Of a DNA stretch of 64,000 bases, positions 22,601 through 33,679 are shown piece by piece. The position numbers were made by a program, and so were the translations under genes. The stretch's first letter is position 1. Every line of letters starts with the position of its first letter. The stretch spans positions 124,001 through 188,000 of the forward strand of contig NW_027305502.1 of the NCBI RefSeq assembly GCF_039555335.1, given 5' to 3'. The notes beneath the pieces were generated by a model. The model saw only the letters and a list, made by a program, of their open reading frames with translations, searched no databases and had not been told where the DNA came from. The DNA comes from Amphiura filiformis. Taxonomy: Eukaryota > Echinodermata > Ophiuroidea > Amphilepidida > Amphiuridae.

Positions 22601-25600
22601 CCAAATACGTTGGGTGCGTTTACCTAGCTAGATTCTATTATATACAATCAAATCGAGTTGACCTGCTAAAAAAACCCGTATTAATTGTAACATTTTCATA
22701 AATTTTGTACAAATAACAAATTGACTACCCCAATCAACAAGTTATTATAATCGTCAACAGTTGCGTCATACAAAAATCTAGCACCATACACACGCCGTGA
22801 TATTTCGGTGATACTCTTTCGCAGACGGAGGGCTAATTTGTAAAGTTTGAAACACGAGAGTGCTAAGTCAAGTGTAACTTGTTTATTATTAGCACTATCG
22901 ATAATTGTATGTCACCAGAGCGTAGCATGATCTCTTCTCGATTAAACTCAAAACGATACCTGCCTACTGCTACTACAAGATTCTCGTCTTCTTTACACAT
23001 AAGCGCGAACATTTTAAAATTCTATATTCAGTCAACGAAAGATAATGCATGAACGCATCGAATTTAATCAAATTGATCAGGCTCATTTGTTTAATGCCTC
23101 CATTTGCTAAATTAACACCACACTACATGCACAGTGCGCCGGGTTCTTACGTACAGTTGTGCGCAGTTGACTGATTTTTGCGAGAAGAATGCGATTAATA
23201 TTTTTTGAAATTCAATTCAAGTCACATTATTTTATGATTGAGAGAAAAGGCGGAAAATGGGTTGAATTTGGATAAGTCTGGTTTCTCGGTTGCTTTTAAG
23301 TTTGACGCACGAGCTAAGTTTCGGTTATATAAACTACAAAGTTTATGTGCATTTAAAGAAAATAAAAAAGAGAGAATATACGCATATGGCTTGGGGAATG
23401 CACACTGGTACCATGTTTGTTTCACCATCAATAACATTCAAAATATTTTTGAGAGAAGACGCACGACTTGGAAAATGCACACTGGTATCATGCATGTTTG
23501 TTGCACCATCAATAACATTCAAAATATTTTTGAGAGAAGACGCATGACTTGGAAAATGCGCACTATTATCAAGTTTGTTTCACCATCAATAACATCAATG
23601 ATCAATAACATTCAAAATATTTTTGAGAGAAGACGCATGACTTGGAAAATGCGCACTGGTATCATGTTTGTTGCACCATCAATAACATGCAAAATATTTT
23701 TGAGAGAAGACGCGTGACTTGGAAAATGCACACTGGTATCATGTTTGCTGCACCATCATTAACATTCAAAATATTTTTGAGAGAAGACGCACGACTTGGA
23801 AAATGCGCACTGGTATCATGTTTGTTGCACCATTAATAACATTCAAAATAATTGCTAGAGAAGACGCATGACTTGGAAAATGTGCACTGGTATCATGTTT
23901 GTTGCACCATCAATAACATTCAAAATATTTTTTATTGAACTTGATGACTTGGAAAGTATACACCGGTATCGCGTTTGTTGTACCATTATTAACATTGAAA
24001 ATTTGCATTCTATCAATCATACCACTTTTTGAGCCTTGTGATATCGGCCAAACGGGATATGTGAGCATATATAGTGAGCGTAGAGTTAAGAATGTATCTG
24101 ATTGGATTGTACAAGATCATAAGGTGTAATTGTTCTATATCCCACCGAGACGTGAAATTTAATTTATAGATATCATGTCTTGAATTTTACATCCAGTGAT
24201 TTCTAAACACATAATTATGCGCGTCATTCACAAAAGGTGCCGTGATGTTTGTGTGCAACAACATCATCACACATATTAGTTTTAATCATGAATTATGTTT
24301 GTAGTGTTCCATAAGGAAATGCCGAGATATTATAGTGATTAAAGTGTGTGAAATAATCGCGTTGAAAGATGGATGGAAAATGTGATAATCAAAATTTGGA
24401 AACAAAGAGCGTAACGAGTGTATAATGTGACCGATCTAAAATTAAGGATAATCATGATTTGGTATTTTAATCGTAAGTCGATGTGACTATAATCTATTAG
24501 ATAATTGAAAGTTCTGTCTCACAAAATTGATGTTTATTGAACTTATGAACATAAGGTCCTCTGATAATCATTGATCAAGTTTGCGTTTGGCTCGTCTTTA
24601 GAGATTAAAACTAAGGATTATTTCTACTCGTTTAAAATGAGATTGACCAAATGTTGTCAAAGTCACGAACAATTATTATTATGCACATTATTTTGAAACA
24701 CTAAATTTAATTCAAAATCAATTACAATTTACTATTTAACCTACGATTATTTACGGCAAGATGTGATACGATCAAGCAAAATCAGTCGGAACTCGGAAAT
24801 ATTGATTTTGAGATGTAGCCAAACAAAGGAAATATTTCCTTTTGTTTCCTGTTGTTTTGGAAACTTTTTAATAGTTCATATCTTTGGCACTGGTTGTTCA
24901 ATTTCAATAAAGTTTTCTGCAAAATGCAGATTTGTAAATACTTATTACTATCCTATAAGAAATTGAAAATTTAATATTTCCGAGTTCCGACTGATTTTGC
25001 TTGATCGCATCACGTATGTGTCTGATTATATCTTTAAGTGTCTGTGTTACATTGTTTTTCTTGTCCAGAGGTTCGAATCCATATATCGAGGGTTCAGAAC
25101 CAGAAAACTGTAACTTCAGTATGATCATCTCTCACAAAATGAGCATAACGTTGGCTCCTTGCTTTGGTCTTCAAAAATCACAGACCTGAAACTGACCATT
25201 TGTGAAAAAAGAGGAAAATGCTTTACAAAAAGAGGGAAATAGCGCAAAAACATGCTAAAAAGGCTCAAATTGGGCTGAAAATAACAAATAATGCGTAAAT
25301 TTCAGGAATAAAAAAATGAGGAAATCAGCTAAAAAGAGGAAAAGTTTCAGGTCTTTTGTTTTCTATTGAATTTTGTCATGATTAATGGACTCATTTTGTG
25401 GGAACAGGTTATTGTGAGTTGAGGCTTTCTGGCTCTCAACCCTCGATATCCAACTGTCCTTCGGTGCGTAATAAAATCTGATACTCTGCGGGTGCAATAG
25501 GAATTCAAACATTCTATCTACAACCATGAAATGCATGCTTTGACTGCCTTGGAGTTAACACTAAATACTCTGTCCAAATTTCCCGCCAAATTTACAAACG

Positions 25601-27358
25601 TAACTTCTTACACCATGTACCTACCTTACTTTCAGCCTCCTCAGTAGCTGCTCTTTCCTCATCGTCAGCTCCAAGTACATCAACATTGCCGGTGTCTTGC
25701 TTCTCGTTTGGGTGGGTTTCATCACTTGAGTCATCTTCATTCCTTTTCTCTTCACCATTATAATCAGCATCTTTAGCCCCTTGCTTTATGATACACTCCT
25801 CGTCTGCATTCTCAGGAGATTCCAAACCACACCCGTCATAAAGTCTAATTCCAACATTCACTGGCGATGTTTCGCGGTCAAGTGGGGTCTCCAACGGACT
25901 CGAAAGTCTTTCTTCTTCGTTGTTGCTTTCCAAAAAGCCAAGGTCACGCTCTGACGAGGAGGCTGCCTTTTTAACGCGTCGGAATGCCGACATGTACTTA
26001 TTTTTACTCACCATATCGGTTTGTTCTTGATAATATGACTGCATCGGTGGGATTGATCTTGTTTTGATACCCTCCCGGATCTCTTCTCTTTCATTGTCAA
26101 TTACGTTACCCTGCGTTGACATTTTTAAACTTCCTAAAAACCGAGTGCTGTTCTCAGTTGTCAGCGGACAACAAGTGGTACTAAACTTCTTATCAATTGC
26201 CGCTGCTGCTGCAGCCGCCGCTGCTGTACTTGAAACCATTGTAAAATTACCATCTCTTCCTTTTGGCCAAAATCCAGTTGTAAAAGGATACGGGACACGA
26301 CCATTTGGCCAAAACAGATCGGTAAAGGTCCGAGGTCGGATAGCTTGGGTTGCGAACTGTCTTCCAAAAAATGATCCACCGGAACCGAACATTGTTTGAT
26401 TGTCTTGTTTGTCATTGGTTAAGGAGTCGTTTCCACCAGTGGTGAACGATGAGCGGTTAGGGATGGGCATTAACGGGTATCCGATACCATGGCCTAAAGA
26501 TAGGTTATTGATGACCGGATCGAGGTCTAATCTACTAGTTTTTGCAGCGGGTGGGGTAAGACCTATGTTGGGGTTATGACTTGCTCTTGGTGATGGCGTT
26601 GTATGAGTTGCGTGATACATAGATCGTTTGCGACTTCCGCCATTGAACATGGCCTTGACGTCTTCCCATGCGTGAAGGAGGTCATCTGAAGGCTCACCAT
26701 TAGCATCGTCTAATAACTTAATATGACGTCGCCAGGAATTGAAATTAGCAGCATCTGGTTGTTGGTATTTAGATGTAGGGGTGCGGTGAGAGTGAAAAAT
26801 GAATTTATTTGGTGAAAAGAACAAATTGCAGTAAACGCATTTGATACATTTTGCACGCGAGCTGTTGTAGCGAGATGGCATGAAATTTCCACGGCAACCC
26901 CATGCGCACGCGTGAAAAACTTCAAATACGAAGTTATCAGGTAGTTTTGGTGGACCGTTATCGCATAGGAATGATTTACAAAGACGTTCTGCCTCTCGTT
27001 TGCTTATCATACCACACCGGCGAGACGAGACCGGCATTGCTCCTGCGCGTCTCAGTATCTCAAGTTGTACGGGTGTGCACTGCACACAAGTTATGCCGAG
27101 AGCAACGCGTCGGTTGTGTATCTCATTGTAGCTGAAATTCTTCAACAGGGTGTTTGAAATCTGAGCTAAGCAGAGTCGTTCTCTGCCGTCTATCATAAGT
27201 GCAGCAATCGGCTGGCCGCAAAGCAATACCGTATGACAATGGCTTGGGTTTGCGTCTGCTATACCAGATACCATTGGCATGGGACTATGAAGCGGTTTAT
27301 CATCATCTTTGTCGATTGATGAAGCTGGTGATTGGGGACCTCCTACCACTGAAGACAT
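16582..27358 (-). CDS. SKOR: SKOR/Fussel-type SKI-family transcriptional co-repressor, complete coding sequence in six exons
   Basis: Coding exons in order: 27358-25625, 21307-21172, 20434-20360, 19282-19232, 18387-18322, 16691-16582. All have AG/GT borders, and lengths sum to 2172 bp (723 residues plus stop). Residues ~40-135 form a SKI/SNO/DAC domain (CHTVLLCGQPIAALMIDGRE, LGITCVQCTPVQLEILRRAG). Residues ~140-235 form the Smad4-binding, SAND-like domain with Cys/His zinc ligands (CAWGC, CIKCVYCNLFF, HSHR). A Ser/Pro-rich linker holds nine alanines (379-387), then an acidic stretch. The small exons encode charged helical segments. The last encodes EAQETLQEFSYKMLLTRHC, like the vertebrate SKOR C-terminus. 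Known SKOR1/2 are nuclear co-repressors of LBX1 and BMP/TGF-beta Smad signalling in neurons; the role here is inferred. Whether it is orthologous to SKOR1 or SKOR2 cannot be told; one pre-duplication gene is likely. Confidence 0.95.
17297..17466. mobile_element. MITE of the 'TTCCAGTTGAAATCC' family
   Basis: It starts near CATACACCCCCTATGGAAGA, contains CTCCCACACAGGGGG and GGTGGCTCCGTTTG, and ends TGGATTTCAACTGGAATAG. It lies in the last SKOR intron. Confidence 0.8.
18078..18107. repeat. Perfect 30 bp palindrome in SKOR intron
   Basis: The half-site AATTTCGTTCTGGTA is followed immediately by its exact reverse complement, with no spacer, centred between 18092 and 18093. It sits about 215 bp downstream of the donor of the penultimate coding exon. 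Function unknown. Confidence 0.95.
18125..18275. repeat. Dispersed repeat shared with 32.8 kb
   Basis: GCATAACTCACAAACGCAAA, ATCTACTGAAAAAGTTCAT and ATCACGAAATACTC recur in the same order at 32820-32945 with about 80 percent identity by eye. Element type not recognised. Confidence 0.7.
18322..18387 (-). CDS. SKOR: SKOR coiled-coil exon (66 bp)
   Basis: Phase 1 at both ends. It encodes DQLCLELDHERKARLNTQHK and then LK; the acceptor is TTATTTTCAG and the donor AAAAG|GTATAT. It continues the helical C-terminal region and could be skipped without shifting the frame. Confidence 0.88.
19050..19209. mobile_element. Hairpin-forming MITE beside a SKOR splice donor
   Basis: ATAATTGAAGACCAAATT then AAAAAGACTAGTTTGCGT on the left is inverted on the right as ACGCAAACTAGTCTTTTT then AATTCGGTCTTTAATTAT. 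The arms are about 36 bp. In the transcript the hairpin begins 22 bases after the donor of exon 19282-19232. Confidence 0.9.
19232..19282 (-). CDS. SKOR: SKOR small exon (51 bp)
   Basis: Phase 1 at both ends. It encodes DSFEGFMKREVQYRQLK; the acceptor is AACAATTACAG and the donor TTAAAG|GTTAGC. Charged helical content fits the C-terminal coiled-coil region. Confidence 0.88.
19386..19612 (+). repeat. Dispersed repeat family, copy 1 (CGACTGCAGACGACAA)
   Basis: It runs from CGACTGCAGACGACAATC through CAAGTCTAGTATTGGTTCAG to GGCTAGCACGCAGAGCGTTA. Other copies are 29745-29925 and 30927-31150 (same strand) and 49497-49732 (opposite strand). The ends are constant but I see no terminal inverted repeat or coding frame, so the class is unknown. 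Confidence 0.85.
20360..20434 (-). CDS. SKOR: SKOR coiled-coil exon (75 bp)
   Basis: Phase 1 at both ends. It encodes DELKRELLKEAEERERITRE then CRMLK, a strongly helical and highly charged segment. Acceptor CCCTGTTTAG, donor TTAAAG|GTATGT. Like the next two exons it starts with Asp split as G|A and ends with Leu-Lys, suggesting modular origin. Confidence 0.9.
20612..20874. mobile_element. MITE with AGTGGCGTAGC ends
   Basis: Left CAGTGGCGTAGCTA is inverted on the right as TGGCTATGCCACTTG, with GC-rich sequence between. A relative with the same ends lies at 46642-46829. It is 180 bp upstream (transcript sense) of the 20434-20360 exon. Confidence 0.75.
21172..21307 (-). CDS. SKOR: SKOR second coding exon (136 bp)
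   Basis: Acceptor TATTTCTGCAG; it enters in phase 0 and leaves in phase 1. It encodes RFSESPSSQKEDIFRSCSPG then VVAGSETENTTEGEAILHKQ and TLTSN. Low-complexity Ser/Thr/Glu content suggests a disordered linker. The frame across 25625|21307 stays open only with the AAG|GTAGGT donor at 25625, which fixes that junction. Confidence 0.85.
21485..22475. repeat. ~78 bp tandem repeat, block 1 (about 13 copies)
   Basis: The unit contains CATACAAAATATTTTTGAGA, GAAGACGCATGACTTGGAAA and ATGCACACTGGTATCATG, then TTTGTTGCACCAT. Copies are degenerate and spaced about 70-90 bp. The block lies within the SKOR intron between 21307 and 25625. Confidence 0.92.
22480..23390. other. Unique intron sequence between two satellite blocks
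   Basis: AT-rich SKOR intron with no inverted repeats or exon candidates noted. It separates two blocks of the same 78 bp repeat in the same orientation. Confidence 0.5.
23395..23995. repeat. ~78 bp tandem repeat, block 2 (about 7 copies)
   Basis: Same unit as the block at 21485-22475, but more homogeneous (AACATTCAAAATATTTTTGA, GAGAAGACGCATGACTTGG). Several copies are 78 bp, so open frames of 60-160 codons arise by chance; they do not look like genes. Confidence 0.92.
24000..24759. other. AT-rich SKOR intron, nothing recognised
   Basis: No supported feature between the 78 bp array and the fold-back element. Confidence 0.5.
24761..25014. mobile_element. Fold-back MITE with 43 bp arms
   Basis: GATCAAGCAAAATCAGTCGG then AACTCGGAAATATT on the left is inverted on the right as AATATTTCCGAGTT then CCGACTGATTTTGCTTGATC. 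Lies in SKOR intron. Confidence 0.88.
25075..25455. mobile_element. Inverted-repeat element with a second element in its loop
   Basis: Outer arms: ATATCGAGGGTTCAGAACCA to about 25145 (ending CTCACAAAATGAG) match inverted 25380-25455 (CTCATTTTGTGGG, TCTGGCTCTCAACCCTCGAT). The inner element, about 25181-25356, has ends AGACCTGAAACT / AGTTTCAGGTCT and many AAAAAGAGGAAA motifs. It lies 170 bp downstream of the first SKOR donor. Confidence 0.75.
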
Positions 27359-27366
27359 CACTGGGT
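25625..27366 (-). CDS. SKOR: SKOR main exon: SKI/SNO/DAC and Smad4-binding-like domains
   Basis: The acceptor is TTTTCTTTTCAG (AG at 27368-27367). Eight untranslated bases precede ATG at 27358. The GTG just upstream (27361) is in frame but is not taken as the start. It encodes 578 residues and ends at AAG|GTAGGT. An internal echo, FWPNGR and FWPKGR, lies at residues ~349-368, next to nine alanines. The presence of a splice acceptor shows at least one more upstream, probably non-coding, exon. Confidence 0.93.
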
Positions 27367-27736
27367 CTGAAAAGAAAATAGATACAATACATGTGATTAT
27401 AAATAGCGCTATTTTTGTAACTAAACATAATTACCTCTCAAATTACATTTCAAACACAAAGTAACTCATGACTAAATTTATATAAATTACATAATGTCCA
27501 TTAACTTTGAGCAAAGTATTCTAGCTTCGAGTGTGTACACCGTCATTCACGTTTATTGCGTTTTGCAAAAATTAAAATTAACTTCACTTTCCTCAAAATA
27601 TATCATTATTTTGGGATTTTTTTCGTCCCAGGCAGGATAATCAAGAAAACTTTATAGTCTTAGTTTTTCTTTGCAAGAAAGTATACTTTTGAAACTTCAC
27701 TTTCAGCAAAGACAAGAAATTAATATAACATGTATT

Positions 27737-27931
27737 TTGCTATCTTCTGAAGATACTAAATTTTGCTATCTTCTGAAGATGCTACATTTTGCTATCTTCT
27801 GAAGACATATACTACATTTTGCTATCTTCTGAAGATACTACATTTTGCTATCTTCTGAAGATACTACATTTTGCTATCTTCTGAAGATAGGGCCTACTAC
27901 ATTTTGCTATCTTCTGAAGATATACTACATT
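27737..27931. repeat. 26-28 bp tandem array with GCTATCTTCTGAAGAT palindrome (7 copies)
   Basis: The unit is TTTTGCTATCTTCTGAAGAT then ACTACA, with small length changes. ATCTTCTGAAGAT is palindromic around one central base. It shares GCTATCTTC...GATA with the 34-42 kb and 52-59 kb satellites. It lies about 370 bp upstream of the SKOR main exon acceptor. Confidence 0.93.
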
Positions 27932-28230
27932 CAAAATGTATTGAGCGAAGTCTTCAACAAGTTTATAAGAAATCGCTGGATTTTGATAACCATTTTGTAT
28001 CCGGTTTTCTGGATGAGCTCTTGGATGGATGTTGGACTTTAAACACAAATTAAAATTAGATAACAGAAATGAACTCAAATCCCTATAAGGATTTTGTTAA
28101 TTACTTTATCACTCTTTATACCTATTTTACATGCTCTATGTGCTTATAAGAACGTTTCCGTTGTAACATTTTTAGTTTTTGTATTTTAACGTGTAGACTT
28201 ATATTAATTTGATTGTGTATATTTATTATA

Positions 28231-28410
28231 CCTGCCGATTGGCCAAAAAGAAGTTTTCATTATCAATTGGACCAATCAGCAACATTGTTAGAAGAATTTC
28301 ACCACGCAAAAGAAATTGGGGTAAATTATTTGCAAAGCTCCATTCTAATTGGTGATTAAAGTGAAGATATCATGTAATTGACCAATCAGAGGCAATGTTA
28401 GATCGGCAGG
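28231..28410. mobile_element. 180 bp TA-flanked MITE (CCTGCCGATTGG family), copy 1
   Basis: Ends CCTGCCGATTGG and GATCGGCAGG with TA on both sides (28229-28230, 28411-28412). A sister copy with the same internal sequence (TTGCAAAGCTCCATTCT) lies at 61206-61389. Confidence 0.88.
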
Positions 28411-28539
28411 TAGTGGTTAAATATGACATGACAAAAAAAATGACAGACGTTCATGCAACAAAGAAAACAGTAAAATATCGATGTTCCTGTTACTAAACTA
28501 CAAATAATTATGATGATTTTACATTGATTATTTATTAGG

Positions 28540-28828
28540 CCATTCCATTTAATATCCACACTACCTATTTAGCTAAAGTCTTCCACAGAGGGAGTATGAG
28601 TTTTGAATAGAATAGATAATTGGGTAGCTTCCATTTGAAATACGCATTCCAGTTGTGGAAGATAAACAGATAAAGGTACGAGCCATTAAACACAGGGGGA
28701 ATATGGGTTTCAAAATGATTAACCCTGACCAATTACATTTGAAAAACATACTCCCTCTATGGGACTTAATTATTATTTCCAAAATCTTCCACAGGTGTAG
28801 TGCGGATTTTAAGTGGAATAGCCCATTA
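28540..28828. mobile_element. MITE related to the 48.2 kb copy
   Basis: It starts GGCCATTCCATTTAATATCC, holds CTTCCACAGAGGGAGTATGA and AACCCTGACCAATTACATTT, and ends TTTTAAGTGGAATAGCCCAT. The copy at 48231-48626 has the same order of segments but contains an expanded pentanucleotide array. Confidence 0.8.
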
Positions 28829-28859
28829 AAGCCAATAGGTCAATTTAAGGTTTAGGTAA

Positions 28860-29744
28860 TTTATACGATCGAACTTAGATCGGGGTTAAACTTGTAATTA
28901 GGGGTATATATTTTTCAATTAACCCTAAAAGCGTTTATGTCACCGAGTCAAAGTGATCATGACTTCAGGATTTTAATAGTCAAAATATGGTGATGTTGAT
29001 AATGATGGATTCATGCATTATAGTAATTGAGTTATTTATCCGTGAGAAATTTTAATTTTTTATTCATAATCAATCACACTTGGTATAAAAATTAAAAAGA
29101 AAAGAATAATCTAGTTCATGTCAGAACCTTCTTTTGCTTATGATACTGTGCCTTAAGCAAGTCGATGACATTTTTGAACCTAATCATTTTTTCAAACTCA
29201 CGCCGCCCATGTGCTTTATTATAACCGCACCACGAAGTTTTAATCTTAAGAGTACTTGGCCAGTTTAATTTTTAAATTGCACCTATGTCATGCAGTAGCG
29301 ATTAGTCGTGCCATGTTACGAATGCGTCGTCGTAGCTATAGCGCAATTTTAACCCAATTTGTGAAGGTTGACAATCAATCACACAGGTTTATGTTAGATA
29401 AACCACTCGGGCCCAGCAACTGACAGAAGAGATTCATGATCACCTCAAAGCCATATGTATGTATGGGATCACATCTTCCCTGGGTAATGATGGTATTAAA
29501 AAATAGCGCGTCTACAATTATGCCTTTCCAAGTAGCCTATATAAAAACGCAGCATAAATAACATGCTGTACTTAGACTTGTGAAGGAGATGTTTTGAATA
29601 AGTCTGTTCGTACGTCCCAAAATAATGATGTGGTATTCACAACACACTAACATATAGAAACTACTGTCTTTTTATTTAGACGGGATATATAATAATTTCT
29701 GAATAATTCCAAAAGTAAAGTAAAGTATACAAGTAATCAACAAT
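28860..29744. other. AT-rich sequence upstream of SKOR, nothing recognised
   Basis: No exon-like or repeat structure was supported here. Confidence 0.45.
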
Positions 29745-29925
29745 CGACTGCAGACGACAAATTTCAAATTTTCTCTAAAAATTCAAAAATTTCAGAATTG
29801 GTATTAGCATGAAAAATGCATTAAAATGAGTACAAACAAGCCTAGTATTGGCTCAGTGGTTTTTGAGATAGCTCTTGATATTTTGAGAAAATATCTATGT
29901 TGATGGCTCGCATGCAGAGCATTAA
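29745..29925 (+). repeat. Dispersed repeat family, copy 2
   Basis: ACTGCAGACGACAAATTTC to GCTCGCATGCAGAGCATTA; matches the 19386-19612 family with internal deletions. Confidence 0.8.
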
Positions 29926-30926
29926 ATGACAGGACATAAAATATATAATCATATGTCTTTGGGGATTGAAAATAATCATTAGAATTTGAAATGTAAAACT
30001 ATACCCGTTATACACCCGCATTTACATCGTTGTCGTTGGCAAAGGATTTATTTGCAATCAAAATTGAAAATTTCTTTTGAAAATCAATTACAAGTCAGTG
30101 TATAATATATTTTTAATGTAACCAAGTTTCTGTACGAAAAAGTCACAGGTTTTTCTAGATTAGTTCAATTTACTTTTAGAATAAGCTAATTTAGAGGTCC
30201 CATGCCGTGAAATATTTAGACTAGGTAGTTGATTACTATTTAAAACTAGTTGTCATTTTTTTGTTTCATCATGCATGTATCATGTGTATAGCGTTTGTCT
30301 ATAAAGTACATTAGATTGTCTCGAGATCGGGGTGTGAGTGGAAGGGGTGTGGGGGATGGGTGTTTGTAAGTATGAAGGTGTGTGCGGAGGGGGGTGTATG
30401 TGGGACCCACAGTGGGTAATTAATGGCATACAAAGAGGGGTTGTGTGTGATTAATATGGCTATATGCTATAATATATATACAGAATCTTTTCAGAATCTT
30501 TTTATGAGGGCATCCTGCACCTGGAAAACGCACACTATAGCGTGATTTTATTAATCCTCGGTAATCGATGATAATGATACTTCATTGTTGCAGCTTACGT
30601 GGGTAGCATAATTTGTGATCAATAAAATATTTTTGAGCGGAGAGTTCGGATGAAGAAAACGCACATTGTGTAAGCCCTGTTGAGTTTGTTTTCAGAGTCT
30701 GTATATATTTTAACAAACCACAAAATTTGAAAATGAATAAAAAAAGTAACAAAAGTTTCTTGTCATGTGGAATCATGATGATATAATATTCCATGTTCAC
30801 AATAAATTAAGTTAAAGTTAATAATATTTAACAAGTTTACATAATAAACCAACTCTTTGACACAATGGATTTTTAGTGAGTAGGCTATACTTTGTCCACC
30901 TATCCATTACTATACCAAAATTAAGA

Positions 30927-31150
30927 CTGTAGACGACAAGTTTCAATTTTTTTTAATTCAAAAATTTCTGAAATGTAAATTTTCAAGACCATATTTGAAA
31001 TCAGCATGAAAAATGCATTTTAAATTGAGTACAAACAGCCTAGTATTGGTTCAGTGGTTCTTAAGATAGCTCGTGATATTTTAAGAAAAATGTCTTAAAA
31101 CTTGGACTTCTTATGTTGAGGCCTATGGCTAGCACGCAGAGCATTGAGTA
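30927..31150 (+). repeat. Dispersed repeat family, copy 3
   Basis: ACTGTAGACGACAAGTTTC, AAACAGCCTAGTATTGGTTC and GGCTAGCACGCAGAGCATT in the family order. Confidence 0.82.
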
Positions 31151-31154
31151 GACG

Positions 31155-32108
31155 TTGACAATTTTGCTGGACTATAATCATAAGGGGTCTCTCATCATGA
31201 AGCTGACCCTTCCTTCCTTTAAGCTATAGCATTCTCCCAAGAGCCACGATTTAAAAGCTTGTTGCTTAGACCATCGGTAAACATAAGCGGTAAACATCTT
31301 TCCTCGCTTGCTCCTCCATATCTTTCCACAACGACCCAACTATACCATGCATTATACCCATCTCCCGACAGCAGATAATGTATAATGAAACGACTATTAG
31401 TATTAGGTTAGTGGTTTATAAGTAAGAAGATGAACAACATGGTATATAAGAGTAATACTCTAGAGATATATAACTCACGCTGATGTACCGGTTAAATGGA
31501 AGTTGTATCAGTTACACAGAAGAGTGACTGAAGGATTAGCAAGTTAAAATGAAAACTTAGATGGTGAACAACGTCAAACTAGTACTCACTAATGAACATT
31601 TACAGCAGTCTCAAGCTGGGTTAAAACACTGGTGCGCGTAATTAATACTCGTTTATACATCCGAAAGGCAAGATTCATTTAATAGAATATATATCAAACT
31701 GAACATAAAGACCCTCTCTGTTGTATCATCTTAAGTAACCCGTTGTAAATATGTTACGTATTTGCAGGTTTATGACACAGTGTTTCCTAATCATATTATT
31801 AGTTAACGCGGAATGCTTTTAACGAAAGAAATGTGAGATTATGCATCGTAAATAATACTTTGAAACAATCATTAAGAAGAAATTTAAAGACAAATTTTGC
31901 AGTAGTTAATCAAAAATGACATTAAACCATAATTTATTATGATGTGGAAAATTAAAATGAGTTTTCTTGGACCACCATTATTTAAGTTTTATAGAGTTAT
32001 AAATGTTGTTGTTTTGTTGGTGTTTCTCTTTTTCTGTTTTTGTTTTTGTGCGTTTTTCAGATCTTGCAGTTGTTGTTCTAAATACTATCTTCAGTAGATA
32101 CAGCGAAA
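31155..32108. other. AT-rich, nothing recognised
   Basis: Only an isolated ACTATCTTCAGTAGATA core at about 32083-32100 stands out; it matches the satellite hairpin core found further right. Confidence 0.5.
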
Positions 32109-32254
32109 AAGCTTAAGTTTTAAAATAAGTTTTATAAATTAAGCTTCATAAAAGTATATAAACGAACAGTCAATGTTTTAAAGCTTAAGTTTTAAAATAA
32201 GTTACATTGTATTAAGCTTCATAAAAGTATATCAATGAACAGTCAATGTTTTAA
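32109..32254 (+). repeat. Tandem duplication of ~73 bp
   Basis: AAGCTTAAGTTTTAAAATAA, TTAAGCTTCATAAAAGTATA and GAACAGTCAATGTTTT appear twice in succession with only a few changes. Confidence 0.85.
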
Positions 32255-32814
32255 TACTAGTGGTTCGTGATGTCTGGATCGCATGTGATTAAGATGTTGA
32301 AATATCAATCATCAAAATAGTAGAGTTTAGATTATTCGTAATGCCCATGTGGGATTTATTTAAAGCGTAACAAATCTATATAGTATTTCATATAAGCTTG
32401 CGAGATTATTCTTATTAATCAAAATTAAATTAATTTATACTGTATACTTAACCATTCCAATCAATGTTTTTTAAATTTGTTCCTTATGCTATTGTATTTT
32501 TTTAATATAAAATCATAATTATGTCGTCAATGTCAAGTTAATCTGAATAACAATTTTTTTCTGAACAATTTTTCAAAATCAAATGTCATAATTATAATCA
32601 TCTTCATTTATCGATTTTGTCTTTTGGTTTAAGTGATTAAAACGTTCTTATAAGTTAAAGGGGCATTTTAGAGGATAGTATTCAGAATTCAATTTGGTGT
32701 ATCTGATGTACGCCTAGGTCCTATAAAAATAATGGGCAAAGGTGGGTTACAGAGCCCTTAATTAACAGAGCGAAATTACTAACACAATGACCTATGGATC
32801 GAGCCTATACACAT

Positions 32815-33250
32815 AATAATGCATAACTCGCGAACGCAAATCTGAATCAACTGCAATTTTGCGAATAAGCTTTTTTTTGTAGATATCTACTGAAACATCA
32901 TAAAAAATATGAAAAATAATGCTAGAATCACGAAATACTCTTTTAAGGTTATTAACTATTTTAAACTGTTGTGATTTGGTAGTTCACAACATCTTACGAA
33001 TGGTAGTGAGCTTTGGCAAAAACTGCATTGCTCAATTCATAGCGAGTGTGTAGAAGAATTAAAATGTCACTGCAGATATACTTTTAAAGGTGCTGCGGTT
33101 CTTGAGTTACGTTGTAAAGAGGGCTGAAACAACAACACTTTTGTAAAACGTACATAACTCATGAACAACAATAAATTAAGCAAGTTTGCAAAGTATACGA
33201 TTTGTAGAATGAACTTTTGCAAAACATCAAGGTGTTATTTTTCAATAATA
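32815..33250. repeat. Dispersed repeat sharing sequence with 18.1 kb
   Basis: The first ~140 bp match 18125-18275. The following 250 bp repeat the theme of 'ACATAACTCATGAACAACA' once more. Class unknown. Confidence 0.6.
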
Positions 33251-33429
33251 TATTGATCTAGATAATGAGAATCGATTTTTATGTTGCTTCGACCAACAAT
33301 ACCTCGTCTACCCTTAATGAAGATTTGGTTGTTTTTTGCGAAATGTTCTTACTAACTTGTGGTAAAAACAGAGAAAGTACAATCACCGGGGAGGCATGGG
33401 AAATGCCCCCATCAGTCAGAAAGCTTGCC

Positions 33430-33470
33430 ACCCCCCCCCCCCACACACACACACACACACACCCACACAC
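33430..33470. repeat. Poly-C and (CA)n microsatellite
   Basis: Twelve or more C residues are followed by about ten CA dinucleotides. The frames spanning it are low complexity. Confidence 0.9.
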
Positions 33471-33679
33471 CGATAAAAACCAAAATAATTTTAAAAAGTA
33501 TCCATTTTCGAGACAATTTTGCCGAAAATGTCAAGATTTTTGGCACTCAAATTCACTTTCCCCCATGCCCCGAAAAAATATTTCTGGTGCCGTGACATTA
33601 TCGCTCTTCCTCAATCCTCATTTTCTCTCCCGCTCTATACTTTCCTCCCTATGTGTATATGTACGGTGAATGTGATATT

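Noticed and set aside
23238..23717. 159-codon frame with NIFERRRMTWKMHTG repeats
   Set aside because: It lies in the 78 bp tandem array in a SKOR intron; codon-length periodicity is accidental.
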